This document shows, in pieces, positions 45,281-53,877 of a stretch of DNA of 64,000 nucleotides. Source of the DNA: Candidatus Bathyarchaeota archaeon. GTDB lineage: Archaea; Thermoproteota; Bathyarchaeia; Bathyarchaeales; Bathycorpusculaceae. A program made the translations under genes and the position numbers. How positions within the stretch are numbered: the first letter of the stretch is position 1; every line of letters begins with the position of its first letter. The DNA is taken from positions 124,001 to 188,000 of the forward strand of contig JAOZHY010000009.1 in assembly GCA_026014595.1 (NCBI GenBank), given 5' to 3'. Below the pieces are notes generated by a model. It saw only the letters and a list, made by a program, of their open reading frames with translations. It was not told where the DNA came from and made no database searches.

Positions 45281-45646
45281 ATGGACAAGCAAATCGAATT
45301 CCTCGTAAAGCTCCGCGACAGCTGCCAAATGATTGCGGACGCCGCCAACGAATACATCGACGCCATGACACCACCAGAAGCTAAAGAGAAAACGCAGGTA
45401 GCCGCCGTCCAAGAAGCCACATTCACTACACTAAAGTTTGAGCCGCAGCAGGGCGCCAAACTTGGCCAGTTCGAAGTTGCCTACAAGCAAAACAACCTCC
45501 CCGACAAGTGGGGCAGCGCCTATAATATTTTGCGAAACAACAACGCAACCATCAAAGACCGCTACCACGGCGAAACCTACCAGCACAGCTACTGGCTCTA
45601 CGGAGAAGACAAAATCTACCGCCAAAAACTCAAACCCAAAACCTGA
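45281..45646 (+). CDS. Small unknown protein of the module
   Basis: 121 residues. The start is a helical stretch (MDKQIEFLVKLRDSCQMIADAANEYID), and the C-terminal half contains NLPDKWGSAYNILRNNNATIKDRYHGETYQHSYWLY. The second part resembles the winged-helix substrate proteins of archaeal plasmids but is not recognised with confidence. It lies in line with the RHH, 107-residue and primase genes. Confidence 0.6.
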   Translation: MDKQIEFLVKLRDSCQMIADAANEYIDAMTPPEAKEKTQVAAVQEATFTTLKFEPQQGAKLGQFEVAYKQNNLPDKWGSAYNILRNNNATIKDRYHGETYQHSYWLYGEDKIYRQKLKPKT

Positions 45647-45666
45647 AGCTACAGGAGAGTTCTGTT

Positions 45667-45990
45667 TTGTCGACTTACCGAGCATGGGCGCGATTGAACT
45701 TTGACGGCAAACGAGAGTGGGGCGACATCTTTCCAGACGGCAAAGTACCCATCCAAAGCATAGCCACACAACATGCAAAGCTTGAGGGTATAAAAGACAT
45801 CGAATCAGTCTTCACAGTAGACTGGAACACCCTAGCCGACTGGCAACAGCAAGCTGTACTTGAAAAGTTAAGTAAGCAAAGCGGCGCACCAAAAGAAACC
45901 GTTCAAAAAGAAATATTGCGGGTTGGTTTGCCTCTCCGCCGAAAACACATCCAAAGCTGCGGCACAAAACAAGCAGAATTTTTCCTCTAA
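45667..45990 (+). CDS. Small unknown protein of the module
   Basis: 107 residues from TTG 45667. The N-terminal half is beta-like and aromatic (TYRAWARLNFDGKREWGDIF), and the C-terminal half is helical (WQQQAVLEKLSKQSGAPKETVQKEIL). It ends 12 bases before the primase gene, so the two are probably co-expressed. No family recognised. Confidence 0.55.
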   Translation: MSTYRAWARLNFDGKREWGDIFPDGKVPIQSIATQHAKLEGIKDIESVFTVDWNTLADWQQQAVLEKLSKQSGAPKETVQKEILRVGLPLRRKHIQSCGTKQAEFFL

Positions 45991-46001
45991 ACGGTGATTT
46001 C

Positions 46002-48596
46002 ATGGCAGAACAGAAAACTTGCGCTGACTCGACCGCCCAACAGCATGCAGCCAAAAAGTTTCTAGAGACTGCCAAAGCGTACTTTGAAAGGGACATAGCA
46101 GTTGTAGCCGTCAAGCAGAAGAAACCTCTCACAGAATGGGCTCAATGGCAGACCCGCAAGCAAACGAAAGAAGAATTCGAAAACCAGCCCTGGCAAACTG
46201 CGGATGGCTTTGGCATCTTGTGCGGAACAAAACAGAAAAATGGTCTCTACTTGGCCGCGGTGGATTTTGACGTGAAAAACGTCGGTGAAGCGGCACAAGA
46301 CAAGGGCAGGCAGATTCTCAAGCAGTTGCTTGTGACGCAGATTGAGCGGACGCCCAGCGGAGGACAACACTGGATCTACCAAACCCACACCAAACCCAAG
46401 ACGATGAGCAGCTTTCACAGTGAATGCGGTTTAGAGCTGCTGGGCGAAGGCAAACTATGCATTATGGCGCCAAGCCAAGGATACACGCGATCAAATGACA
46501 ATGAACCCAGCATCGTAAGCGACCTTGAGACAGAGCTTTTCGAAGCCATGTACCACGCAGGCTTCAAACCCAAAAAAGAACAGAACCAAGCCGAATCATG
46601 GTTTGATCGCAAGGACCTGTCGGGAAAACGGTTCACAGGAAAAACGCCTCCATGCATAGAGGCCCTATACCGAGGCTCCAAAGAAGGCCAAAGAAACGAA
46701 CACGCCATACGCTTAGCCTCGTTTCTGGCTAACTTCCGAAAGTTACGGCCAGATAAAGTTCTAGAGCAGCTGCGCAAAATTAACAGGCTAAACGACCCGC
46801 CACTGGAAGACCAAGAACTTCAGGGTATAGTGAAGAGCGCAGTTAACGGCGGGTATGTCTATGGTTGCCAAGACACTTTTCTCAAAAGCAACTGCTGCAA
46901 GGACGATTGCCCAATCGCACCAGCTAACATCGCCAAAATGCTCAGCAAAGAAGAAACAGAACGCGCAGAGAACCTGCTAAAAGAAGGCAAACTTCTGGAT
47001 CACGCTCTATCTTTTGGCAAAAGACGCCTGCTAGGTGAAGACAGCGTGCTCCTATCCAATTTTGTCATGTTCTGCAGCGGAAGAACAAAGTATCCCATCT
47101 CAGGAGTAGTCAGCGGCTTTAGCGGCAGCGGAAAAAACGAAAGCATCCGCGCCATCAAACCCTTAATCCCAAAAGAATGGTACTTCGAATTCACCACATC
47201 CACGCCAGAAGCCATCAAGTACTTGCCCGAAGACTTCGACGGCACCCTGCTCATCTACGAAGCTATGGGCGTGAAAGGGGACAGCGGAAGCCTAAGCCTG
47301 CGAGCTATCGGTGAAGGCGAAAGCATCGAAACCATCTACCCCATGCGCAACGAAGTCACGGGCAAAATGGAGATGGGACGAGCAAAAACGAACGCGAAGA
47401 ACTTCATCACAACCAGCAGCGACATAGACATCAACCCCGACCTCTACAGACGCGTTCTGAAACACTCGATGAACCACTCCACCACACTTACTAAACGTGT
47501 TATGGCCAAGGAACTCCGAGACGCAAGCTACCCGGAAACGCTCAAAAACCTACTGGGCTTACAGAAAGAGCTACCTTTCAAAGAAGAGGATTATCAGAAC
47601 GCGCTCAGACTACTCAATTGGAAGCTGGAAGTAGTGGTCTTTGCTCCTGTCCAGCTATTAGGCATCTTGGATTTGGCTGTTAAACGCGAGCAGGAAGTGG
47701 CGCTCCGAACACACGTGAAGAAAATCATCAACTTCACCAAGACAATAGCGCTTCTCAACCAAAGACACCGTCTGCACGTGGAAATAGACAAAACAGAGTA
47801 CATAGTTGCTGAGCCAGCGGATTTTCTTAAGGCTCTGGAAATCCTGCAAGCATCCATTATGGAAACTGTTTCGCGGATTGAGAAGCGCCAACAGGAAGCC
47901 CTAGCGCTCTTCATCAATGCTGATGTGTCTTTGAACAAGAATGATGTTGCTTCTAAACTTAAGGTTTCCACGAAAACTGCCACCCGCCTGCTGAAAACGC
48001 TCGCTCAAGCAGGCTACCTCAAGGAAGAGGTGCAGGGCAAAACAAACCATTATTCGCTGCTGCAAAAGGAGCCTAATCATCTGGACCTTCTCGAAAATAT
48101 CCGATCAATTGGCTCTTTTCATGCGGAAAGCCTCAGAAACTGGCTGAACACCATCTGGACAACTGGACAAGCGAAAGGCATACCTGTGAGCTTTCAGATA
48201 GGAAACGCTAAGCCAATCTCAATTGAACAAGTCCTGCTGCATTATGAGACGCTTTTGCCACTCGATACCTCGAAGTGTCCAGATGTCCAGATGCCGTCTA
48301 CGGCAAATTTAGGCTTAGATTGCCAAAAGGAGCATGATTATCTGGACAAATCCGAAAGGTCCACTTCTCCAAGCATTAAAGAACAAGATAATCATAATTT
48401 GATTCTGCGGAATCTTGCTGCACTTAAAGGTGTTTACTGGAGCGACGGCTTTTACGATTGGCATCCATGCGCCATTTGCGGTCACACTAAACTCACAAGT
48501 TGGCAAGCAGAGACTTTCAAGAATGAGAAACTGTGGATTTGCGACGACTGCAAAAATGAATGGGAAAAGCAAACGCTAGAAACCCAAGGCGAATAA
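46002..48596 (+). CDS. Primase-polymerase/ATPase replication protein
   Basis: 864 residues. The N-terminal primase-polymerase domain has the metal-binding pair VDFDVKN (about 88-92) and the SGGQHW motif (119-124) of archaeo-eukaryotic primases. A PriCT-like stretch (GQRNEHAIRLASFLANF) and a cysteine cluster (CCKDDCP) follow. An ATPase domain has Walker A SGFSGSGKNES near 370 and LLIYEAMG as a Walker-B-like strand. A winged helix (DVASKLKVSTKTATRLLKTL) and a terminal zinc ribbon (CAICGH, CDDCK) complete it. It is comparable to the replication proteins of archaeal plasmids of the pRN1 type. It should replicate the excised element. Confidence 0.88.
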   Translation: MAEQKTCADSTAQQHAAKKFLETAKAYFERDIAVVAVKQKKPLTEWAQWQTRKQTKEEFENQPWQTADGFGILCGTKQKNGLYLAAVDFDVKNVGEAAQDKGRQILKQLLVTQIERTPSGGQHWIYQTHTKPKTMSSFHSECGLELLGEGKLCIMAPSQGYTRSNDNEPSIVSDLETELFEAMYHAGFKPKKEQNQAESWFDRKDLSGKRFTGKTPPCIEALYRGSKEGQRNEHAIRLASFLANFRKLRPDKVLEQLRKINRLNDPPLEDQELQGIVKSAVNGGYVYGCQDTFLKSNCCKDDCPIAPANIAKMLSKEETERAENLLKEGKLLDHALSFGKRRLLGEDSVLLSNFVMFCSGRTKYPISGVVSGFSGSGKNESIRAIKPLIPKEWYFEFTTSTPEAIKYLPEDFDGTLLIYEAMGVKGDSGSLSLRAIGEGESIETIYPMRNEVTGKMEMGRAKTNAKNFITTSSDIDINPDLYRRVLKHSMNHSTTLTKRVMAKELRDASYPETLKNLLGLQKELPFKEEDYQNALRLLNWKLEVVVFAPVQLLGILDLAVKREQEVALRTHVKKIINFTKTIALLNQRHRLHVEIDKTEYIVAEPADFLKALEILQASIMETVSRIEKRQQEALALFINADVSLNKNDVASKLKVSTKTATRLLKTLAQAGYLKEEVQGKTNHYSLLQKEPNHLDLLENIRSIGSFHAESLRNWLNTIWTTGQAKGIPVSFQIGNAKPISIEQVLLHYETLLPLDTSKCPDVQMPSTANLGLDCQKEHDYLDKSERSTSPSIKEQDNHNLILRNLAALKGVYWSDGFYDWHPCAICGHTKLTSWQAETFKNEKLWICDDCKNEWEKQTLETQGE

Positions 48597-48598
48597 TT

Positions 48599-49183
48599 AT
48601 GCCTGAAGCCACCTTGCCCTGCCCGCAATGCGGTTCCAACCGCATATACCGGGACGGAATGCGATATTTAACAAATGGCGAAAGCATTCAAAGGTGGCTT
48701 TGCCGCGACTGCAATTACCGATTCAGCCAAACCCAAAAACAGAAAAAACCATCACAAAAATCTTCAGAATGGAATTTAATTACAACCTCCAACTTATCTC
48801 TAGAGCACCAAGAATGCAGTGAATCGCACACGCGAGGAGCACGGGTCCTCCAGACAGGAGGCTTAAACTTGGTCACAAGCGGAACCCGACAGGAAACAGC
48901 CTCGCGGGAGGGCACAACACAGCTAACAGACAAAACAGGAAAAATCGTTGAATTCCTCTGGAACCTACGCCAAAACGGAGTCCAAAGCAACACCCTCGCA
49001 AGCTATGGCGCAGTCCTCAGGAAACTAGCCAAAAACACCGACTTAACACCCGAAGCAGTCAAAGAATACCTGGCAAAAGACAAAGAATGGAACGAAGCCA
49101 CAAAAGCCATGACAGTCATCGTCTACGGCAGCTTCCTAAAATTCAACAACCTCTCATGGCACCGCCAAAATACAAGCCCGTAG
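48599..49183 (+). CDS. Integrase N-terminal part: zinc ribbon and core-binding domain
   Basis: From ATG 48599: a zinc ribbon CPQCGSNRIYRDGMRYL / CRDCNYRFS, a linker of 70 residues, then the SAM-like core-binding domain (TGKIVEFLWNLRQNGVQSNTL, EWNEATKAMTVIVYGSFLKF). The frame ends shortly after entering the catalytic domain. The rest continues in another frame from ATG 49156. The crossing point is near CGCCAAAATACAAG (49162-49175). The zinc ribbon may help recognise the attachment site. Confidence 0.8.
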   Translation: MPEATLPCPQCGSNRIYRDGMRYLTNGESIQRWLCRDCNYRFSQTQKQKKPSQKSSEWNLITTSNLSLEHQECSESHTRGARVLQTGGLNLVTSGTRQETASREGTTQLTDKTGKIVEFLWNLRQNGVQSNTLASYGAVLRKLAKNTDLTPEAVKEYLAKDKEWNEATKAMTVIVYGSFLKFNNLSWHRQNTSP

Positions 49184-49803
49184 ACAAAGCGCCTTTCATA
49201 CCCACGGAAGCCGACATAGACCAGCTCATCTCAGGAAGCGGCAGAATACTCGCAACATTTCTCCAATTCCTAAAAGAAACAGGCGCAAGATGCGGAGAAG
49301 TAGCAAGACTGAAATGGAGCGACATAGACTTCGAACGAAAAATCGTACGCATAACCCCAGAAAAAGGAAGCAGAGCACGCGTATTGCCAATCAGCCGCAA
49401 ACTAATCGATATGCTAAACAACCACTCAAGACAATCGGAAAAGGTCTTCGCAACCCTCTACAGCCTTAAATCCAACTTCTACAAGACACGAAAAAGCATA
49501 GCATTCAAACTCCAAAACCCACGCCTAAAAGAAATCGGCTTACACACATTCCGCCACTGGAAAGCCACCATGGAATACCACAAAACAAAAGACATCCTAC
49601 ACGTCCAGCAACTCCTCGGCCACAGAGACCTCAGAAACACACTGATCTACATCAACCTGGAAAAAGCGCAGTTCCAGAACGCAGACGACGAATTCCACGT
49701 GAAAGTCGCTCACAACCTAGAGGAAGCCTGCAAACTGCTCGAAGTTGGCTTTGAATACATTGCAGAAATAGATGGAGCCAGAGTGTTAAGGAAGCGAAAG
49801 TAG
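49156..49803 (+). CDS. int: Tyrosine integrase catalytic domain
   Basis: Contains all catalytic residues of tyrosine recombinases: the first arginine in GARCGEVARLKWSD, HTFRHWKATMEY (His-x-x-Arg), LLGHRDLRNTL (His) and the nucleophilic tyrosine in NTLIYINLEK. It begins with MAPPKYKPVDKAPFIPTEADID. It could be made alone from ATG 49156 or joined to the N-terminal part by a -1 shift in GCCAAAATAC. The last ~25 codons lie inside the right attachment repeat. Confidence 0.88.
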   Translation: MAPPKYKPVDKAPFIPTEADIDQLISGSGRILATFLQFLKETGARCGEVARLKWSDIDFERKIVRITPEKGSRARVLPISRKLIDMLNNHSRQSEKVFATLYSLKSNFYKTRKSIAFKLQNPRLKEIGLHTFRHWKATMEYHKTKDILHVQQLLGHRDLRNTLIYINLEKAQFQNADDEFHVKVAHNLEEACKLLEVGFEYIAEIDGARVLRKRK

Positions 49804-49842
49804 TCTTATATGCTCCCAGTTAATCTTTTATGGCTTCTATGA
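49729..49842 (+). repeat. Right attachment-type direct repeat
   Basis: Spans the integrase 3' end and stop, TCTTATATGCTCCCAGTTAATC, and TTTTATGGCTTCTATGA, the latter being the minus-strand codons for IEAIKD-stop of UPF0147. It matches the left repeat at 21971-22083. The intact UPF0147 gene continues to the right, so this side is the restored target gene. Confidence 0.85.
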
Positions 49843-50104
49843 GGCTCATGACGTTCCATAGTTTTACTCGCGTGTAAGGCGGCATGTTCGGGTCCTGCAG
49901 AATCTCGTCCAAAAGCGAAACCGCGTTTGAAGCCCTCACGGCAGGCGTGAACTCTGGACTCTGCAGCGCGTCCATGGCGTCCTTTGCCGCGCGTCGGATG
50001 TTCCTCGGAGTCGTGCTGTCTTCTGAAACTGCCCCGAGCACGGCCAACGCTTGCCTAATCTTTTCCTCGTATTCCTCTGCCTTTTTCTTCCGCACCATAA
50101 ACAT
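49820..50104 (-). CDS. UPF0147 family protein (integration target gene)
   Basis: 94 residues, all helical. The family pattern is clear: STTPRNIRRAAKDAMDAL, VRASNAVSLLDEIL and DPNMPPYTRVKLWNVMSLIEAIK. Function unknown. Its last six codons and stop are part of the attachment repeat, so integration leaves the protein unchanged. No other gene overlaps it. Confidence 0.9.
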   Translation of the reverse strand: MFMVRKKKAEEYEEKIRQALAVLGAVSEDSTTPRNIRRAAKDAMDALQSPEFTPAVRASNAVSLLDEILQDPNMPPYTRVKLWNVMSLIEAIKD

Positions 50105-50174
50105 GAACCACCTAAATCATTCGCAGCAGTCAAATTATATAAGCTTTGGCACGTATTTACTTTGGGGTTCTCCA

Positions 50175-50531
50175 ATGGAAGGGAAAAAAGAAGACCAACC
50201 CATCAAACGCATGGCTGACCTGCTACGCCAAGGCGCCACCTTAACCGAACTGTCGTGTCCAGTCTGCGCGTCGCCGCTCTTCAGGCTGCAAGACGGCACG
50301 TTATGGTGCGCCAAAGACGAGAAAAAAGTCATCGTAGTAAAGGAAGGAGAAGAGCCTGAAGCTGGCAGCACAGCGTACGACAAGCTTGAAGCCACGCTCC
50401 TGTCCAAGGTGCAGCAGATACAGGACAAAATCCAGAGCACCGAAGACGTGGAGGAACTGCAGAAGCTAAGCGCCGCGCTCTCCGAGCTGCTCAGCAACCT
50501 TGAACGAGTAAAGAAAATGAAAAAACCCTAA
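50175..50531 (+). CDS. Sjogren's syndrome/scleroderma autoantigen 1 (p27)-type protein
   Basis: 119 residues. RMADLLRQGATLTELSCPVCASPLFRLQDGTLWCAKDEKKV is the p27/autoantigen-1 zinc domain: four ligands from CPVC and C/D positions. A coiled-coil tail follows (QQIQDKIQSTEDVEELQKLSAALSELLSNL). The function in archaea is unknown. ATG 50175 gives the family start; the track's 49884 extension is antisense to UPF0147. Confidence 0.85.
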   Translation: MEGKKEDQPIKRMADLLRQGATLTELSCPVCASPLFRLQDGTLWCAKDEKKVIVVKEGEEPEAGSTAYDKLEATLLSKVQQIQDKIQSTEDVEELQKLSAALSELLSNLERVKKMKKP

Positions 50532-50547
50532 GCGAGAAGCGCCCAGA

Positions 50548-51063
50548 ATGCTTGGAACCTACGAGAATTTCCCCGCGAGCACCCACCTCGTAGCAACTTT
50601 TGCGTCACAGCTTTCAAGCAGAAAACTCCAAGAGAAACTCATTCAGGTTCTCCGTGGAGTAAACCGCAAAACCTTCAGCTTCGACCAAGTTGCACAGCCA
50701 GCGTTGCACGACTGCACCGTAATCCTGGAAGCGGGGTTAGCTGAGGGCGAAAGCTTCAGCTTCATCGACGATGAAGAAACAGAGAAAGCCCTCGGCTTGT
50801 TGAGGAAGGCATCCTTCGAGAGGATGGACCTGTTCTGCGTCGTGCGCTATTACAAGGGTACAGCGGAAAAAAAGAAGCCCCTAAAATTCGATTATTACAT
50901 GCTCCGCGCAGTCTTCGGCGAGGGCTCGATGGAGCTTCAGGTTTTTCACGAACGTGGCCCGAGGTATATTTCGCCCGAAGACCTTGTCGTATTCCTAGTT
51001 AGGGAAGTAAACAACACTTCAGCGCGGAGGATTCTGAGAACGGTTGAGCCTTCTACGGATTAG
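50548..51063 (+). CDS. Conserved archaeal protein, unknown
   Basis: 171 residues, mixed alpha/beta. Notable stretches: STHLVATFASQLSSRKLQEKLI, LHDCTVILEAGLAEGESFSFID and MDLFCVVRYYKGTAEKKKPLKFDYYML. The ending FHERGPRYISPEDLVVFLVREVN suggests a globular enzyme-like fold. It follows the autoantigen-type gene by 16 bases and overlaps the end of tmk by 11 bases. Confidence 0.7.
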   Translation: MLGTYENFPASTHLVATFASQLSSRKLQEKLIQVLRGVNRKTFSFDQVAQPALHDCTVILEAGLAEGESFSFIDDEETEKALGLLRKASFERMDLFCVVRYYKGTAEKKKPLKFDYYMLRAVFGEGSMELQVFHERGPRYISPEDLVVFLVREVNNTSARRILRTVEPSTD

Positions 51064-51652
51064 CGTTCAAAAACTTCAACACAGTCGCGTGCAGCGCTTC
51101 GGCAACTGCGTTTTTTGGTTTGTTGCCGTCGATTCTGATTAAGTCGCCTTTTTCCACGAACTGCAGGTAAATCTCTCGCACTTTCCGCTGTGTCTCCAGA
51201 TTCTCCATCACAGACCTGTGAGCCTTCAGCCGCCGCATAACGGTTTCTGGGTTGACATCTATGAAGAGGGCTAAGTCTGGGCGAAGAGCATGCTCATTTA
51301 TCTTTTGTATCCAGTCCACGCTGAGCCCGGCGGCGCCTTGGTAAGCCAGCGAGGAGTAGACGTATCGGTCGGAAATCACCAGTTTCCCTTGACGCAGGGC
51401 GGGGAGAACCTCGTTTTGCACATGCTCAACGCGGTCAGCTGCGAAGAGCAGCGCCTCGACGGTGCTTGGGAGGCGTTTTTCCCGGTAAAGGATGCTTTTT
51501 CTTATGAAGGTGCCGATGCTGCCGCGGCTGGGCTCCGCCGTGTAGACGGCGCCGTGACTTTTCTGCAGCTTTTCCACGAGCAGTTTGGTTTGGGTGGTTT
51601 TTCCGCAGCCGTCTAATCCTTCGATGCAGATGAAGACGCCTTTCCTGTTCAC
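51053..51652 (-). CDS. tmk: Thymidylate kinase
   Basis: Phosphorylates dTMP to dTDP. The P-loop is ICIEGLDGCGKTTQT, then EPSRGSIGTFIRK, VISDRYVYSSLAYQG (the DRY motif) and the lid region. Length 199 is normal. It is divergent from the HD-domain gene, with 85 bases between start codons. Confidence 0.95.
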   Translation of the reverse strand: MNRKGVFICIEGLDGCGKTTQTKLLVEKLQKSHGAVYTAEPSRGSIGTFIRKSILYREKRLPSTVEALLFAADRVEHVQNEVLPALRQGKLVISDRYVYSSLAYQGAAGLSVDWIQKINEHALRPDLALFIDVNPETVMRRLKAHRSVMENLETQRKVREIYLQFVEKGDLIRIDGNKPKNAVAEALHATVLKFLNANP

Positions 51653-51737
51653 TATTTCTCAACCTCGCGGTGCCGTAGCGTTAATCATTATAGGGAGGCA
51701 CATAAATATAACTTGGCGAAGCGTGGAGGCGTGTGGA

Positions 51738-53018
51738 ATGCCGAAGGCGTATTGGGGCGAGATAAAGGATCCAGTACACGGCTACGTGTACATCACCGAC
51801 GCAGAGAAAGCCATCATCGATTCATATCCTGTGCAGCGGCTGCGAAGGCTGCGGCAGCTGGCGGGATCAGAGTACGTTTATCCCGGCGCCAACCACACCA
51901 GATTCGAGCACTGCGTCGGCGTCATGTACTTGGCTGGAAAGGTTGTTGAGAACCCAAACATCTCGGGCGTGGTGAGCGATGAGGAGATGGATATGGCACG
52001 GGTTGCAGGGTTGCTGCATGACGTTGGGCACGGTCCGTTTTCGCACGTTTTTGAGCAGCTGCTGATACGCGATTTGGACAGGACGCATGAGGACCTCACT
52101 TCGTGGATTATCGAGAAAAGCGAGTTAAGCGACAAGGTGGCGAAGATGGGGTACGCGCCTGAGGAGATGGGGAAACTGGCGGTGGGCAAGCTTCACAAGC
52201 TAGGCAAGGCTTTTCTGGACCAGATAATCAGCAGCGCCGTGGATGTGGACAAGCAGGACTTCATCGTTAGGGACACGTTCCACACGGGCGCCGAGTACGG
52301 CTTCATCGACGTGTTCCGGCTAATCCACGCTTTGGACGTGCTGGGCGAGGACCTAGCCGTGGAGGTCGGTGCGCTGTCGGCGCTGGAAGCGTTTATGATT
52401 GCGCGGATTGAGTCGTTTAAGAGCATCTACTTCCACCGCGTGGGGCGGGCGGCGCAGATAATGCTTGCCATGGCGATGGAGAAGGCGAACGAGGAACTCG
52501 GGTTGACGGCGTTTAAGACGCCTGAGGAGTACATGGCGATGGATGATTACACGGTGTGGTCGGCTTTGAAGCGCTGCGAGAAGTCGAAGGGGATAATTGC
52601 GGATTTGGAGCGGCGGCGGCTGCTTAAGTGCGCGTACGAGCGGACTTTCTACCAGAAAGACACAGTAGTTTCGAACATTTTTGGGCGCGAGGCGTACAGG
52701 CGCCAGATGCAAGCTGAAATCGCCAAGGAAGCAGGCGTGGACGCTGAGACAGTGGTGATTGATGTGCCCACAGTGCCATCGGTACCGTATCACCACGCGG
52801 TGCTGATGGAGAGCATGGAGATTCCTGTATTCACTAGGACGTCGACGGGCGGCAAAGAGTTGCAGCGGCTCAGCGATATCTCGAAGATTTTTGAGACTTT
52901 GAAGGGTTTCATGAATATACTGCGGGTTTACACGAGGGAGGCTGACAGGGAACGCGTTGGGAAGGCAACCGTCACGATTCTGGGCAAGATTCCGTCGGCA
53001 GCTAAAATCTCTTTTTAA
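51738..53018 (+). CDS. HD-domain phosphohydrolase (SAMHD1/YpgQ-like)
   Basis: 427 residues. The metal-binding HD site is visible as NHTRFEHCVGVMYLAGKV, VAGLLHDVGHGPFSH and the later DVDKQDFIVRD. The order and the following region resemble SAMHD1-type dNTP triphosphohydrolases. ATG 51738 fits this family's start (AYWGEIKDPVHGYV). It may adjust deoxynucleotide pools beside thymidylate kinase; the pairing is suggestive only. Confidence 0.88.
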   Translation: MPKAYWGEIKDPVHGYVYITDAEKAIIDSYPVQRLRRLRQLAGSEYVYPGANHTRFEHCVGVMYLAGKVVENPNISGVVSDEEMDMARVAGLLHDVGHGPFSHVFEQLLIRDLDRTHEDLTSWIIEKSELSDKVAKMGYAPEEMGKLAVGKLHKLGKAFLDQIISSAVDVDKQDFIVRDTFHTGAEYGFIDVFRLIHALDVLGEDLAVEVGALSALEAFMIARIESFKSIYFHRVGRAAQIMLAMAMEKANEELGLTAFKTPEEYMAMDDYTVWSALKRCEKSKGIIADLERRRLLKCAYERTFYQKDTVVSNIFGREAYRRQMQAEIAKEAGVDAETVVIDVPTVPSVPYHHAVLMESMEIPVFTRTSTGGKELQRLSDISKIFETLKGFMNILRVYTREADRERVGKATVTILGKIPSAAKISF

Positions 53019-53029
53019 CCGTGTTCTAA

Positions 53030-53593
53030 GTGATTGTTAAAATAGGCGAACGCAGATGGATAAAAGCGAGAAGTGCAGACTTGGAGGAGGACTACGTGGA
53101 AAAAGGCGCTAAAGCCGCCGCAGAAGACCAGAAAATCATCAAAGTAAAAGTTCACAGGAAGAAACAGGAACCATCGGCGGCGCTGTTCTCGCAAAAGGAC
53201 ATCAGACGCTTCGTCACCGAGTTCGTCGCATCATGGATAAGAGGAGACATAACCATCCGTTTCCCAACCGCGGCAGAACTTGCAAAAAAGACGCCGCTGG
53301 CGATAGCGTTTCCCACAGACCCGTCCGTGAACGCGGAACTGAAGATAAAAGAGCATTACGTCGACCTGCTGTCTATTTGTGCTGGCATCAAACCCGTCAC
53401 GCCTGAAGAACAGGAAAAAGCCGTCGCAGAGACTTTCAAGATGCTGCTTATGTTCCGTTCAGCGAACAGGATAGAAGGCAAAATCATCTCAAACGACCTG
53501 GAAAAGCGAGTTGAAGAACTGGAGAAAACTGTTAAAACACAGAGCACGCTTGTGGAGCAGATAACCGGTTTCCTGTTCAAGGAGAAGAAGTAG
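53030..53593 (+). CDS. Conserved-looking protein with C-terminal coiled coil
   Basis: 187 residues from GTG 53030. A basic N-terminal part (KIIKVKVHRKKQEPSAAL) is followed by a helical middle (FSQKDIRRFVTEFVASWIRGDITIRF) and a terminal coiled coil (NDLEKRVEELEKTVKTQSTLVEQITGFLF). It begins 11 bases after the HD gene, so it is probably in the same transcript. No family recognised. Confidence 0.7.
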   Translation: MIVKIGERRWIKARSADLEEDYVEKGAKAAAEDQKIIKVKVHRKKQEPSAALFSQKDIRRFVTEFVASWIRGDITIRFPTAAELAKKTPLAIAFPTDPSVNAELKIKEHYVDLLSICAGIKPVTPEEQEKAVAETFKMLLMFRSANRIEGKIISNDLEKRVEELEKTVKTQSTLVEQITGFLFKEKK

Positions 53594-53787
53594 AACGGCG
53601 TAAGAAAAGCGTAAGCGCTTCAACGAGGAGGCTTCTTTTCCGATGGAAGGTACCATGCGAGGATCTCTTCTATGGTTTTTTCCGAGTCCCGCTTCTTTTC
53701 AAAGCTTCCTTGACTGAAACAGAGTTTTCTTTCACACGCCTTCCAGCAAGTAATATTTTGCAAGACGAGAATATAGAGCAATGTTTT

Positions 53788-53824
53788 TGAACAGTGTGTT
53801 CACATTTTTGAACCATGCTGTTCA
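53788..53824. promoter_or_regulatory. Two tandem operator-like palindromes upstream of the DUF4382 gene
   Basis: TGAACA-GTG-TGTTCA (53788-53802, perfect) and TGAACC-ATGC-TGTTCA (53809-53824, one mismatch). Their centres are about 21 bases apart, two helical turns. They lie just upstream of an AT-rich promoter (GAATTAAATTC) that precedes the DUF4382 gene. The arrangement suits cooperative binding of a dimeric regulator. Between 53594 and 53787 I see no firm gene. Confidence 0.6.
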
Positions 53825-53877
53825 AAAGTGATGAATTAAATTCAAGCATGGCATTTGCTTTGTGACAGGTGAAATCT

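Noticed and set aside
53624-53761. Minus-strand frame ending EKTIEEILAWYLPSEKKPPR
   Set aside because: The last 20 residues look protein-like, but there is no good start or family. Possibly a gene remnant.
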